64,000 bases of DNA from Bacillota bacterium (GTDB lineage: Bacteria > Bacillota > Clostridia > Lachnospirales > Lachnospiraceae): the NCBI GenBank assembly GCA_023399055.1, contig JAEWQV010000002.1, positions 321,289-385,288 on the forward strand, given 5' to 3'. This document shows, piece by piece, positions 43,712-52,898 of the stretch. The notes under the pieces were generated by a model, which saw nothing but the letters and a program-made list of their open reading frames with translations, had not been told where the DNA came from and did no database searches. The position numbers and the translations under genes were made by a program. Numbering within the stretch: position 1 is the first letter of the stretch; each line of letters starts with the position of its first letter.

Positions 43712-44674
43712 TTATAATAGCTCAACCATATCCTCTGGTAAGGACATTATTTCGGAATAGAGGATATCTCTAAAATCAATACTTGCCTTTTCATTCAGTT
43801 GGTCTGTTTCAAAGGTATCTAATCTCATTAAGCTATCTTTTATAAATTTGTCTATTGTTTTACTAGATATTCTTGTTATTTCATGAGAATTAATTATCTG
43901 ACTTTTTGAAATATAAAATAACTTAACGCCCTTAGTAGTAGGAAGCTTTAATAGAATATTTCGAGTTGAAAGAGTGTGGTGTCTATTAAGTCCGTTTTGA
44001 ATGACTTTGAATCCTTGAATTAGGTCACGATACAAGGATGCGAGTTCATACCGATACTGATCTGCAGCTTCTATAAGTTTAACTTGTAAGGCAGCTATAA
44101 GATTAGCAATATTATTATAATCCGAAAAAAGGTCTAGCAGAATATTGCGATTAACTTCAAAGCCTGCTCTCTCTAGAGTCTGTGGAAATAAATGATACTC
44201 TATTACGAAGTTTTCATTGCATTTACTTAGGGGATAAATGCTTTTTAGATTGGCTAAGAAGTCTTTCATCGCATAGTGACCGCGGAATGGTCCATAGCAA
44301 TTCTCGGTTCTTTGACTTACAATAGACATTGTATGATGTGGATTATAGGTATCGATTTTTAAATAGAAATAGCGTTTATCATTCTTTAGTTGGGCGTTAA
44401 AGATTGGTTGGTGGAATTTTATTAGTTTACATTCCAATAGTCTCGCTTCAAGGTGTGTATCCGTTACGGTATATTCAATATCCTTTATCATTGTAACCAT
44501 GCGTGTTACTTTCTCCCACTTAGGAGAATTAACAAAGTAAGTTTGTACCCGTTTCTTTAAGCACTTACTCTTACCAATGTAAATAATCGAACCATTGCTA
44601 TCAAGCATTCGATATATGCCAGGTAGTTCAGGTATATTTCTAATTTTGTCTTTTAGGTCTTCCTTTGTATTCAT
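43712..44674 (-). CDS. GIY-YIG nuclease of the UvrC/Cho type
   Basis: The N-terminal 90 residues form a GIY-YIG domain (LPGIYRMLDSNGSIIYIGKSKCLKKR) as at the start of UvrC, with the Tyr and Arg active-site residues. A UvrBC-like segment (about 185-225) follows. At 320 residues the protein lacks the C-terminal endonuclease and HhH parts of UvrC, like the Cho nuclease, which makes the 3' incision. It could act in alternative excision repair with UvrAB encoded elsewhere. It is read away from the next gene. Confidence 0.8.
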   Translation of the reverse strand: MNTKEDLKDKIRNIPELPGIYRMLDSNGSIIYIGKSKCLKKRVQTYFVNSPKWEKVTRMVTMIKDIEYTVTDTHLEARLLECKLIKFHQPIFNAQLKNDKRYFYLKIDTYNPHHTMSIVSQRTENCYGPFRGHYAMKDFLANLKSIYPLSKCNENFVIEYHLFPQTLERAGFEVNRNILLDLFSDYNNIANLIAALQVKLIEAADQYRYELASLYRDLIQGFKVIQNGLNRHHTLSTRNILLKLPTTKGVKLFYISKSQIINSHEITRISSKTIDKFIKDSLMRLDTFETDQLNEKASIDFRDILYSEIMSLPEDMVELL

Positions 44675-45014
44675 CTATATCACCCACTCATTGATTACAA
44701 TGTTTTCTTGTATAACTTCTTATCAATATGTATCTTTTATCTGCGCATGGTTTAAAAACATGTTTGAGTTATGAAGTAAATAATAGCATAGATCTGGTCA
44801 AATTCCTAGTACCGCATTTTAAGGGCCTTCAAATAGATAAATGTATTTTTACTCAAAAAAGCTTGCACACAAAAATTATAAATGTTAAAATTATATCCCA
44901 AAGAAACAATTTTTCATTTCCGCATTCTAATTATATTTCTGCCGTATTCCGGTTAGGCTTTGATAGATTTCAATAAAATACTTCTTAGGCCAGATTTTCA
45001 AAGGAGAAAAACTG
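44675..45014. other. Divergent intergenic region
   Basis: An 82-codon frame at 44728-44976 exists but lacks a ribosome binding site and any recognisable pattern. AAAGGAG at the right end belongs to the DUF4317 gene. I see no other feature. Confidence 0.4.
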
Positions 45015-46145
45015 ATGATAAATAGTGAAATTTTAGAGATAAGGAAGCAATTTAAACATGAAAATTGCTCAATTACAAAAGTAAGTGTATGCTATGTCGA
45101 TGGCGAAAAAACAATTAAGACGAAGTTTACAGAATCCTTTTTGTGTATGCCAGAAGAGGAGACCTTTAAATATTTTGAGATATTCAAGAAGACGCTTTCA
45201 GGTACAGTGGGTAAAAATCTAATTAATTTAGAATTTCCAACCTCATCTGAATTTAACGGTGGTACTCAAGAGTTCCTTTTAAAATTAAGGGATAGTGAGT
45301 TGAAAGATGAAACTTTAGTTGACGAGTTCTATCAAAAAATTATTGATAGTTATGAGCATGTGGGAAACTATCTCATTTTAGTGGTTTATGCTGCTTATGA
45401 TGTACCTGGTAAAACCAGTGATAAGATTATGATGGAGGATGCCTCGGACGAGGTTTATCGCTACATATTATGTAGTCTGTGTCCGGTCAATCTCTCAAAA
45501 CCAGGGTTAAGCTATAACGAAGAAAAGAATCTTATTCAAAAAAGAATACAGGATTGGGTGGTATCCTCACCAAACCAAGGGTTCTTATTTCCGGCTTTCA
45601 ATGACAGAAGCACGGATTTACATAATGCTTTATATTATTCCAAAGACGCAGAAGAGCTTAAACAGGATTTTGTACAGCAGTTATTGGGCTGTGAATTACC
45701 TATGACAGCAGGACTGCAGAAAGAGACCTTCCAGACAATGATTAAGGAAACCCTCGGTGAGGAGTGTGATTTTGAAATCGTACGTAACATTCACGAGAAG
45801 TTAAATGAAATTCTGGAAGAACACAAAATAAAAGAGATTCCAGAACCTTTGATCCTTGACAAGACCGAGGTAAGAAATCTTTTTGTGGAGAGTGGAGTGG
45901 AGGACGAGAAACTAATCGAATTCGATAAGACCTATGAAAGCTTGTCAGGAGAAAATGCTACTTTATTAGCTGCTAATTTGACAAGCACGAGAGTTTTTGA
46001 GGTAAAAACACCGGACGTCGTAATTAAAGTGAATCCCGAACGAACGGAATTAGTACAAACAAAGTTGGTAGATGGGCGTAAATGCCTGGTAATTGAACTC
46101 ACAGATCAGGTCGAGGTGAATGGTATTTCAGTGAAGCCTCTGTGA
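45015..46145 (+). CDS. DUF4317 family protein
   Basis: The 376-residue soluble protein matches a family seen mainly in Lachnospiraceae and relatives, with MINSEILEIRKQFK at its start, CSITKVSVCYVDGEK near the N-terminus and the KPGLSYNEEKN segment. Function is unknown and no catalytic motif is visible. AAAGGAG precedes the ATG. It sits upstream of the thiamine region but has no obvious tie to it. Confidence 0.7.
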   Translation: MINSEILEIRKQFKHENCSITKVSVCYVDGEKTIKTKFTESFLCMPEEETFKYFEIFKKTLSGTVGKNLINLEFPTSSEFNGGTQEFLLKLRDSELKDETLVDEFYQKIIDSYEHVGNYLILVVYAAYDVPGKTSDKIMMEDASDEVYRYILCSLCPVNLSKPGLSYNEEKNLIQKRIQDWVVSSPNQGFLFPAFNDRSTDLHNALYYSKDAEELKQDFVQQLLGCELPMTAGLQKETFQTMIKETLGEECDFEIVRNIHEKLNEILEEHKIKEIPEPLILDKTEVRNLFVESGVEDEKLIEFDKTYESLSGENATLLAANLTSTRVFEVKTPDVVIKVNPERTELVQTKLVDGRKCLVIELTDQVEVNGISVKPL

Positions 46146-46267
46146 TAAGAAGGAGGCGAGAAAGAGAATGGATTCTGTTAGCTACAATATTTGGCGTTGC
46201 TTTTGTAACCATACATGATGTATCCGATGTAATGGGAGGAACACAGAGAAAACGTGCAATCCACTAA
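46142..46267 (+). CDS. Possible 41-residue membrane peptide or gene remnant
   Basis: A frame from GTG 46142 encodes a basic stretch (RRRERE) followed by a hydrophobic segment (WILLATIFGVAFVTIHD) and a polar tail. It could be a small membrane protein or a fragment of a transporter end. No ribosome binding site fits the GTG well; AAGGAGG lies inside the frame. Confidence is low. Confidence 0.25.
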   Translation: MIRRRREREWILLATIFGVAFVTIHDVSDVMGGTQRKRAIH

Positions 46268-46336
46268 AGCAGTACTCACAGCTTCCTATGACTGAAATGT
46301 AGTCGAAAGCTTACTATAGAAAGACTTGATTGACAA

Positions 46337-46364
46337 TTGACAAAAAAACTTATAAACTTATAAC
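46337..46364 (+). promoter_or_regulatory. Promoter of the thiamine operon
   Basis: TTGACA at 46337-46342 and TATAAC at 46359-46364 are 16 bp apart, ending directly before the riboswitch. Confidence 0.6.
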
Positions 46365-46372
46365 ATTAGAAA

Positions 46373-46456
46373 TGGGGAGCTTGTGTGTGCAGGCTGAGAG
46401 GAACCAAAAGGCTTCGACCCTTTAACCTGATTTGGATAATGCCAACGTAGGGAGAT
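46373..46456 (+). promoter_or_regulatory. TPP riboswitch (THI element)
   Basis: The conserved CTGAGAG box (46394-46400), the AACCTGATTTGGATAATGCC segment and GTAGGGA are all present in order, so the aptamer binds thiamine diphosphate. It lies upstream of cytX-thiM-thiE-thiD and is followed by a terminator hairpin. Confidence 0.93.
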
Positions 46457-46473
46457 ACACTAAAGTGATGATT

Positions 46474-46512
46474 AGTGGGGTATGCCTATTTAAGGTATGT
46501 CTCACTTTTTTT
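46474..46512 (+). terminator. Riboswitch-controlled terminator
   Basis: AGTGGGGTATGCCT can pair over 14 positions, five of them G-U, with AGGTATGTCTCACT, and seven T follow. Its formation when TPP is bound would stop transcription before cytX. Confidence 0.7.
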
Positions 46513-46545
46513 GTTATAGGAAACAACACAATTTTGGAGGTATTC

Positions 46546-47739
46546 ATGGAAAGTAACAAATTATCATTTTTTAGTGGCTCAATGCTTTGGTTTGGAGCAG
46601 CAATTTCAATTGCAGAGATGTCGACGGGGGCATTGCTGGCACCGCTAGGATTTTGGACAGGAATTACTGCAATATTTATAGGTCATGCAATTGGATGTAT
46701 TCTATTTTATTTAACAGGATTAATCGGTGCGAATAGTAGAAAATCTGCAATGGAAACGGTAGGGATGTCTTTTGGGAGGTACGGCTCTATCTTCTTCTCT
46801 GTTTTGAATGTTTTACAGCTTCTTGGCTGGACTGCAGTTATGATATATATTGGTGCAGATGCTTTTGGGAGTGTAGTAAATGATAGGGTCGGGATTACAA
46901 ACAATTCTATATGGTGTATCGTTATTGGTGTTTTGATTATTATCTGGATTGTTGCGGGTATTAAAAATGTAGGTAAATTAAATAATATTTCCGTAGTGGC
47001 ACTTTTTATATTAACAGCAACACTAGGTGTACTTATATTCAGAGGAGGAGACTCGGCTCCCATAAAGGAAGTAATGAGTTATGGATTAGCCCTGGAACTG
47101 TCAATCGCAATGCCCATCTCTTGGTTACCTTTGATTTCAGATTATACCAGACATACGGATAAACCAAAAACCTTTACCCGTGTTAGTACCTTGAGTTATT
47201 TCTTTGGTAGTTGTCTTATGTACTTAATAGGACTTGGTGCAGCCATCTTTGTGGGGAATTCGGATATAGTTCAGATTTTAATGAAGGCTGGTCTTGGTGC
47301 GGCGGCTATGTTAATTATTATGCTCTCAACTGTTACAACAACCTATTTAGATGTTTACTCTGCGGCAGAGAGTGTGCAGAACATTAAAGCAAAATGGGAC
47401 ACTAAGCTGATTGGAATTACAGCATGTGTGATTGGTACAATTATTGCAATCTTTTTTCCTATTACATTGTATGAAGACTTTTTATATCTGATAGGTTCGG
47501 TCTTTGTACCAATGGCTGTAATCTTAATCTGTGATTATTTTATTCTACATAAAAGAGATGTAACAAAACTACGAGCTATCGTAAATGCCAGCCTCTGGGT
47601 GTTAGGATTTATTATTTACCGTGTGTTCTTAGGCGTTGATACTTTTCTAGGTAGTACAATACCAGTTATAATTCTTATATTAATATTAAGTGTAGTTACT
47701 GATTATTTATTGAAAAGGATGGGAAAAAAACATGTTTGA
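46546..47739 (+). CDS. cytX: Putative hydroxymethylpyrimidine transporter CytX
   Basis: The 397-residue NCS1-family permease has about 12 membrane helices and typically imports a pyrimidine precursor of thiamine; membership of a TPP-controlled operon with thiM, thiE and thiD supports that. The start at 46546 has TTGGAGG five bases upstream. Frames further upstream would run through the riboswitch. The next gene overlaps it by eight bases. Confidence 0.88.
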   Translation: MESNKLSFFSGSMLWFGAAISIAEMSTGALLAPLGFWTGITAIFIGHAIGCILFYLTGLIGANSRKSAMETVGMSFGRYGSIFFSVLNVLQLLGWTAVMIYIGADAFGSVVNDRVGITNNSIWCIVIGVLIIIWIVAGIKNVGKLNNISVVALFILTATLGVLIFRGGDSAPIKEVMSYGLALELSIAMPISWLPLISDYTRHTDKPKTFTRVSTLSYFFGSCLMYLIGLGAAIFVGNSDIVQILMKAGLGAAAMLIIMLSTVTTTYLDVYSAAESVQNIKAKWDTKLIGITACVIGTIIAIFFPITLYEDFLYLIGSVFVPMAVILICDYFILHKRDVTKLRAIVNASLWVLGFIIYRVFLGVDTFLGSTIPVIILILILSVVTDYLLKRMGKKHV

Positions 47740-48556
47740 TGTAATTTTAGATAAGGTAAAAGTAAAAACGCCCCTGGTTCATTCTATTACTAATTATGTG
47801 ACCGTGAATGATTGTGCCAATATTATTCTTGCTTGTGGCGGTTCTCCAATTATGGCAGATGACATTGCGGAGGTTAGTGATATTACGTCAATCTGTTCAT
47901 CTTTGGTTATTAATATTGGTACGTTGAACGAAAGAACTATTGCATCCATGCTAACTGCAGGAAAAAAAGCAAATGAACTTGGACATCCGATTATACTCGA
48001 TCCGGTAGGTGCTGGTGCTTCTACACTTCGTAATGAAACAGCACTACAGCTATTGAAGCAAATAAAGTTCTCTGTCATCCGAGGTAATATATCTGAAATT
48101 AAATTTCTCGCGTTACAAAATGCCAATACACAAGGTGTAGATGCATCTGCTGCTGATGCAGTAACTTCAGATAATTTGGATAGTGTTATTAAATTTGCAC
48201 AAGATTTTTCAAAATCCACAGGTGCCATTATCGCAATCACAGGTGCTATTGATATTGTAGCAAATTCTGATAAAGCATATGTGATAAAGAATGGCCATGC
48301 ATTAATGAGCCGTGTAACCGGTACAGGATGTATGTTGACAGCAGTGATAGGCAGTTACATTGGTGCTAATTCAGATAATCTTTTGGATGCTACTGCGACA
48401 GCGGTGACAGCAATGGGACTTTGTGGAGAGCTTGCTTATCAAAGGCTTCAAGAGATAGATGGTGGAACCAATACTTATCGTATGCTTCTCATAGATTTTA
48501 TGAGCAAGATGAATAAGGAACTTTTAAAGGATGGTGCAAAGGTTGAAGGTAGATAA
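47732..48556 (+). CDS. thiM: Hydroxyethylthiazole kinase
   Basis: This kinase phosphorylates the thiazole precursor of thiamine. The 274-residue protein shows PLVHSITNYVTVNDCAN at the start and the anion hole and catalytic cysteine in SRVTGTGCMLTA. It belongs to a salvage operon with thiE and thiD and no de novo thiazole genes (thiG, thiC), so the cell uses imported precursors. Confidence 0.95.
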   Translation: MFDVILDKVKVKTPLVHSITNYVTVNDCANIILACGGSPIMADDIAEVSDITSICSSLVINIGTLNERTIASMLTAGKKANELGHPIILDPVGAGASTLRNETALQLLKQIKFSVIRGNISEIKFLALQNANTQGVDASAADAVTSDNLDSVIKFAQDFSKSTGAIIAITGAIDIVANSDKAYVIKNGHALMSRVTGTGCMLTAVIGSYIGANSDNLLDATATAVTAMGLCGELAYQRLQEIDGGTNTYRMLLIDFMSKMNKELLKDGAKVEGR

Positions 48557-49184
48557 AGTAGCTATGCTATTGTATGTAGTAACAGATAGAACCTGGTTAG
48601 GGGAGAATAAGCTGTCACAGCAGGTAGAAGAGATTGTAAAGGCAGGAGCAACTTTTGTACAGCTAAGAGAAAAGGAACTTGACTTTGATAATTTTGTGAA
48701 AGAAGGAACTGAGCTTAAGAAAATAACGGATTATTATAAGGTACCATTTGTTATCAATGATAATATTGAAGTAGCGCTTGCAATCGATGCAGACGGGGTA
48801 CATGTTGGACAAGGTGATCTAAGCGCGCAGGAGGTAAGAACACGAATTGGCGACCATAAGATACTTGGTGTTTCCGCTCAAACAGTGGAGCAAGCTTTAC
48901 TTGCCGAGCAACAGGGAGCAGACTATATCGGTGTAGGTGCTGTGTTTTCGACCGCGACCAAAAATGATGCGGATGACGTATCGCAGGAGACACTGAAAGC
49001 AATCTGTGAGGCTGTTCATATTCCTGTAGTAGCAATTGGTGGGATTAATGAACATAATATTTTACAATTAAGAGACTCAAAAGTGGATGGCGTTGCAATA
49101 ATATCTGCTATCTTTGCTAAATCGGATAAAGTAGCTGCAACAAAAGAACTATTAGAATTATCCAAAATAATGGTACGACATTAG
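48531..49184 (+). CDS. thiE: Thiamine phosphate synthase
   Basis: ThiE joins HMP-PP and thiazole phosphate. The 217-residue barrel has YVVTDRTWL, FVQLREKELD and DGVHVGQGD. The frame allows ATG 48531, overlapping thiM by 26 bases, TTG 48543 or ATG 48564; the last gives a start close to the family norm but lacks a close ribosome binding site. I list the first. Confidence 0.93.
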   Translation: MVQRLKVDKVAMLLYVVTDRTWLGENKLSQQVEEIVKAGATFVQLREKELDFDNFVKEGTELKKITDYYKVPFVINDNIEVALAIDADGVHVGQGDLSAQEVRTRIGDHKILGVSAQTVEQALLAEQQGADYIGVGAVFSTATKNDADDVSQETLKAICEAVHIPVVAIGGINEHNILQLRDSKVDGVAIISAIFAKSDKVAATKELLELSKIMVRH

Positions 49185-49199
49185 AAAGGATTAAATAAA

Positions 49200-49982
49200 A
49201 TGGAGAAAGTATTAACGATAGCTGGTTCGGATTGTAGTGGGGGAGCCGGGATACAAGCAGATATCAAAACAATGACTGCCCATAATGTATTTGCCATGAG
49301 TGCTATCACAGCTTTAACCGCACAAAATACCACTGGTGTTTATGGCGTCTTAGAGGTATCACCAGAATTTGTTGGTCGACAACTGGATTGCATTTTTACA
49401 GATATCTTCCCGGATGCAATTAAAATCGGTATGGTGTCAAATAGCGAGATAATTGAAGTTATTGTAGATAAGTTAAAAAAATACAACGCTAATAATATCG
49501 TAGTAGATCCAGTAATGATTTCCACCAGCGGAAGTCGACTATTAAACGAAGAGGCGATGAATGCAATTATTACGAAGCTTCTGCCAATTGCAGATATTAT
49601 TACACCAAATATTCCAGAAGCAGAAGCTTTGGCTAATATTGATATTAAAAATACAGAGGATATGGTAGAGGCTGCTGGAATAATAGCAACTCTGCTTAAC
49701 GGTAAGATATTAATTAAGGGTGGACATTTAACGGATACGGCGGATGATTTGTTATATATAGAAGGCAGACCTATTTGGGTTAGCGGTGCAAGAATTAATA
49801 ATCCTAATACCCATGGCACTGGATGTACTTTGTCCTCGGCGATTGCCTGCAATCTTGCAAAGGGGTATCCCATACCTGAAAGTGTCACAAAGGCAAAAGA
49901 ATATATTACAGGTGCATTAAAAGCCGGTCTTAATCTGGGCAAAGGCAGCGGACCATTGAATCACTGCTATAGAATTTTATAG
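49200..49982 (+). CDS. thiD: Hydroxymethylpyrimidine/phosphomethylpyrimidine kinase
   Basis: ThiD phosphorylates HMP twice. The 260-residue ribokinase-like protein has TIAGSDCSGGAGIQADIKT at the N-terminus and the catalytic NTHGTGCTLSSAIA at about residue 210. It is the last of the operon, with a long inverted repeat after it. Confidence 0.95.
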   Translation: MEKVLTIAGSDCSGGAGIQADIKTMTAHNVFAMSAITALTAQNTTGVYGVLEVSPEFVGRQLDCIFTDIFPDAIKIGMVSNSEIIEVIVDKLKKYNANNIVVDPVMISTSGSRLLNEEAMNAIITKLLPIADIITPNIPEAEALANIDIKNTEDMVEAAGIIATLLNGKILIKGGHLTDTADDLLYIEGRPIWVSGARINNPNTHGTGCTLSSAIACNLAKGYPIPESVTKAKEYITGALKAGLNLGKGSGPLNHCYRIL

Positions 49983-49993
49983 ATACCACCATA

Positions 49994-50058
49994 TATAACA
50001 GTTCAGCCATAAGCTCGATTGTGCTTCGCTACATCTCGCTTATGGCTGAACTGTTATA
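49994..50058. repeat. 21-bp perfect inverted repeat after thiD
   Basis: The 21-base arms at 49994-50014 and 50038-50058 are exact complements around a 23-base loop. No T run follows on either strand, so it is an unusual operon end or mRNA-stabilising element rather than a standard terminator. Confidence 0.65.
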
Positions 50059-50117
50059 AAAGTTAGTGTTACTCAGCTATATCATAATCGTAATCGATCG
50101 ATTTCAGTCGTAACTAA

Positions 50118-50516
50118 TTACTGCTTTCTTTCGCGTTGGGGCTTTGCTAAAGGAAAATCTCCACTTTTCTTTATGGAATCTAGCTTTTCCTGCATACGTT
50201 CTTTAATAAAGGTTGCATCATCTTTTGCAAAGACCCCTAATTCTACTAGTTTATCTAAAAGCGAATATTCAGCCTTCATCTCATTTTCTAGTAAAGTGTA
50301 AACTTCAGCTTTTTGCTTATCGTTTAAAGTACCCCATTTTTCAATTGCATTTTTTACGGCATCTTCAAAAGCAGCTCTTTGGTCCTGCTGATCTTTGTTC
50401 TTTTGCGATAGTGTTAATGATTCTGAATTATCTTCAGCTGCAGCCGGCATTGGATTCATTGCAAAAATACCAAATACGCATGCAAATACAATACCACATA
50501 ACTTGGATTTAGACAT
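50118..50516 (-). CDS. Secreted DUF2680-type protein
   Basis: The 132-residue protein has a signal peptide (cleavage near PAAAED) and a helical C-terminal part with WGTLNDKQKAEVYTLLENEM and LGVFAKDDATFIKERMQEKL, the DUF2680 pattern. GAGGA lies five bases before the ATG at 50516; the upstream in-frame codons have no such site. Role unknown, located outside the membrane. Confidence 0.75.
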   Translation of the reverse strand: MSKSKLCGIVFACVFGIFAMNPMPAAAEDNSESLTLSQKNKDQQDQRAAFEDAVKNAIEKWGTLNDKQKAEVYTLLENEMKAEYSLLDKLVELGVFAKDDATFIKERMQEKLDSIKKSGDFPLAKPQRERKQ

Positions 50517-50980
50517 CAGTATCCTCACTTTCCATAATATCGCTAAGAACACTAACTTTCAAAAATAGTATCTCCATACTTAGATAAAAAACTATGAAAA
50601 AATTATGGTAATCATCGTCTATTAATCAAAAACCCAGCTATTTGTTACATTTCAAGCAGTGAATTAATAAAATTGTAATATTTTTTTAAAGAGTTTGAAA
50701 CATATCTTTGAAGTAAAATTTACGATTATATTTCCATTTTTTTGAGTAAAATGATGTGCCAATGGCATTGCCCGTATAGGTGTAAACGCTTATTTTAACT
50801 GAAAATAACGCTTAAGTATTAAAATAATATAATTGGTAATTTATTAGGTTGAAATACCCAGTTGTTGGAATAATAATGGAAGCACATGTGAGTTTATCCA
50901 GAATCTAGCTGTTGTACCCCTATACCCTATGTGTTACTCTAAGGGAGCAGCAGAGAGATACCATTAAGGAGGTACACAAA
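50517..50980. other. Divergent intergenic region
   Basis: The region between two outward genes holds their ribosome binding sites (AGGAGGT for the CAP gene) and presumably both promoters, which I could not place with confidence. No riboswitch is recognised. Confidence 0.4.
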
Positions 50981-51835
50981 ATGAAAAAATTATTAATAAC
51001 TTCAGCATGTACACTTGCATTATCATTAACTGGCATCGTTGGTGCATATCAATATTCATCTGATACAAACCTTCAATTACAAGCAAATAACGTTTCTACT
51101 AATGTAGTAGAAAATGTTACAAATAAAGAAGTAGTAACAAGCCAGTCTAATGAGGCAACCCCTACAACAGAAACCGGAGTGCTTGGAACAAGTACAACAG
51201 TTTCAAATAAGATAGTATATAAGAGTGTTGACTTATCAAATTGTAAATCAACAACAGATATTGTAAAGGCACTTCGTAAGGCAGGATATAAAAATATTAC
51301 AACAAAGAACATTAAGAATAGTAAAGCTTTAAAGAATGTTGTAGCTACAGTTAAGAAAAACAATGCCAAGAAAACAACAACTACGAATAAGACTACAACT
51401 ACGACACCAACACCTACTAAGGCACCGGCAAAGACTACAACAACCAGCACAAATAGTACGACCAGTAGTTATGCAACACAGGTTTTAAAACTTGTGAATG
51501 CAGAACGTGCGAAAGCAGGTCTATCAGCACTTACCACTAATACAACATTGACCTCTGCCGCTAACGTTAGAGCGAAGGAGACAAAGACACTCTTCTCTCA
51601 TACAAGACCAGATGGATCAAGTTGTTTTACAGCACTTACACAAGCAGGAGTAAATTATAAAACTGCAGGTGAAAATATTGCCTATGGTCAGAAGACCCCA
51701 GCAGAAGTTGTAAAAGCATGGATGGAATCACCAGGTCATAGAGCCAATATCATGAACGCTAACTTTCATAAAGTTGGTATCGGCGTATACCAAACAGGTG
51801 GAGTAATCTACTGGTCACAGTTATTTACAAACTAA
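50981..51835 (+). CDS. Secreted CAP-domain (SCP-like) protein
   Basis: The 284-residue protein has a signal peptide (to about residue 22), a Thr-rich low-complexity stretch and a C-terminal CAP domain (VLKLVNAERAKAGLSAL, HTRPDG, ENIAYG, SPGHRANIM), like YkwD. Such proteins are extracellular; function is unclear. The ATG at 50981 follows AGGAGGT; upstream codons are not translated in that frame with a plausible start. A terminator follows. Confidence 0.85.
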   Translation: MKKLLITSACTLALSLTGIVGAYQYSSDTNLQLQANNVSTNVVENVTNKEVVTSQSNEATPTTETGVLGTSTTVSNKIVYKSVDLSNCKSTTDIVKALRKAGYKNITTKNIKNSKALKNVVATVKKNNAKKTTTTNKTTTTTPTPTKAPAKTTTTSTNSTTSSYATQVLKLVNAERAKAGLSALTTNTTLTSAANVRAKETKTLFSHTRPDGSSCFTALTQAGVNYKTAGENIAYGQKTPAEVVKAWMESPGHRANIMNANFHKVGIGVYQTGGVIYWSQLFTN

Positions 51836-51878
51836 TCTCTGCGCAAGGTAAATAAATAAGATAAAAGTATAAATAATA

Positions 51879-51933
51879 AAAAAGTCTGTAAAGGGACCAC
51901 CCGGTATAGGGGGCATACCTTTACAGACTTTTT
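51879..51933 (+). terminator. Terminator after the CAP gene
   Basis: AAAAAAGTCTGTAAAGG pairs with CCTTTACAGACTTTTT around a 23-base loop. The remaining bases to the next gene hold a partial repeat copy (TCAAGTGAAACAACTTGTTC) and nothing else clear. Confidence 0.85.
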
Positions 51934-52155
51934 ATATGTCAAGTGAAACAACTTGTTCAAGCAGCTAATTAATTATAGAATAAAGCATAGATGAACCAAG
52001 AATTAACAGTATTCATATCATGAAATATAAATAAGGAAATATAGCAGAAGAACATTAAAAATACGAAATAAATTTTCTTGATAAATTACTAAATAGCAAA
52101 TACTCAAAATATAGTAATAATATCAATAGCAATTATTATCGAAAGGAGAGTTTTT

Positions 52156-52896
52156 ATGGAGGACCTAAGTAGTAAGTATCCATTTTATCAAAGTTCAAAA
52201 GATGATGAGTATTTTGAATATTATATTAAAAATAGAGAGTTAACGATTGAGCAGGCGATAACGTTTGTAAATATAGGGTTGCATCAACCATTCTATTCCT
52301 ATATTCGTAGAGTAAATAATCATCATAATCCTATTGTACTTGTAAATAAATATTTACAGTTGGATAGTGGCTATATACCGGATGATTTAGAGAGAATAAA
52401 TTCTCGTTATAATGCGGGAGAGTATGTTCTGCGTCATGATGCAAGAATTGCTTTTGAGAGTATGTGCAAAGCCGCAGAACTTGAAGGGATTTTTATGGAA
52501 GCAATATCAACCTTTCGTAGTTTTTCTTATCAGAATACAGTATATTTTAAAAACATGACCCCAGAAACATTGCTGGAGGACTATCAAAAAATTAGAGACA
52601 GGGTATCCGCAAGACCCGGACATAGCGAGCATCAAACTGGGTTAGCAGTGGATATTAATGACCTTGAGGAGGATTTTGAAGATACTGCAGCAGGAAAATG
52701 GCTTGCTGTGAATTCGCATTTATATGGATTTTTGTTAAGGTATCCAAAGGGGAAAGAGCATATTACAGGCTACAGTTATGAACCCTGGCATTTTCGCTAC
52801 TTAGGAAGAAGACTGGCAGCGAAAGTTTATCATAGTCAGTTGACCTATGATGAATATTATGTAAGGTATTTGGAGCTTCCGAATGCATTATTATAA
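52156..52896 (+). CDS. M15 D-Ala-D-Ala carboxypeptidase-like protein without signal peptide
   Basis: The 246-residue protein has the LAS/VanY zinc motifs SEHQTGLAVDI and EPWHF, which mark an M15B peptidase of peptidoglycan stems. The first 60 residues are hydrophilic with no signal peptide or membrane segment, so either it is cytoplasmic or the N-terminus is unusual. An RBS (GAAAGGAGAG) precedes the ATG. It faces a rubrerythrin gene on the other strand. Confidence 0.85.
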   Translation: MEDLSSKYPFYQSSKDDEYFEYYIKNRELTIEQAITFVNIGLHQPFYSYIRRVNNHHNPIVLVNKYLQLDSGYIPDDLERINSRYNAGEYVLRHDARIAFESMCKAAELEGIFMEAISTFRSFSYQNTVYFKNMTPETLLEDYQKIRDRVSARPGHSEHQTGLAVDINDLEEDFEDTAAGKWLAVNSHLYGFLLRYPKGKEHITGYSYEPWHFRYLGRRLAAKVYHSQLTYDEYYVRYLELPNALL

Positions 52897-52898
52897 TT

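Noticed and set aside
44728..44976. 82-codon frame in the gap between the GIY-YIG and DUF4317 genes
   Set aside because: No ribosome binding site and no recognisable domain; the composition looks random.
46432..46545. N-terminal extension of the cytX frame
   Set aside because: It runs through the riboswitch and terminator; the ATG at 46546 has a good ribosome binding site.
50118..50552. Longer N-terminus of the DUF2680 protein
   Set aside because: The codons before 50516 lack a ribosome binding site and would disrupt the signal peptide.
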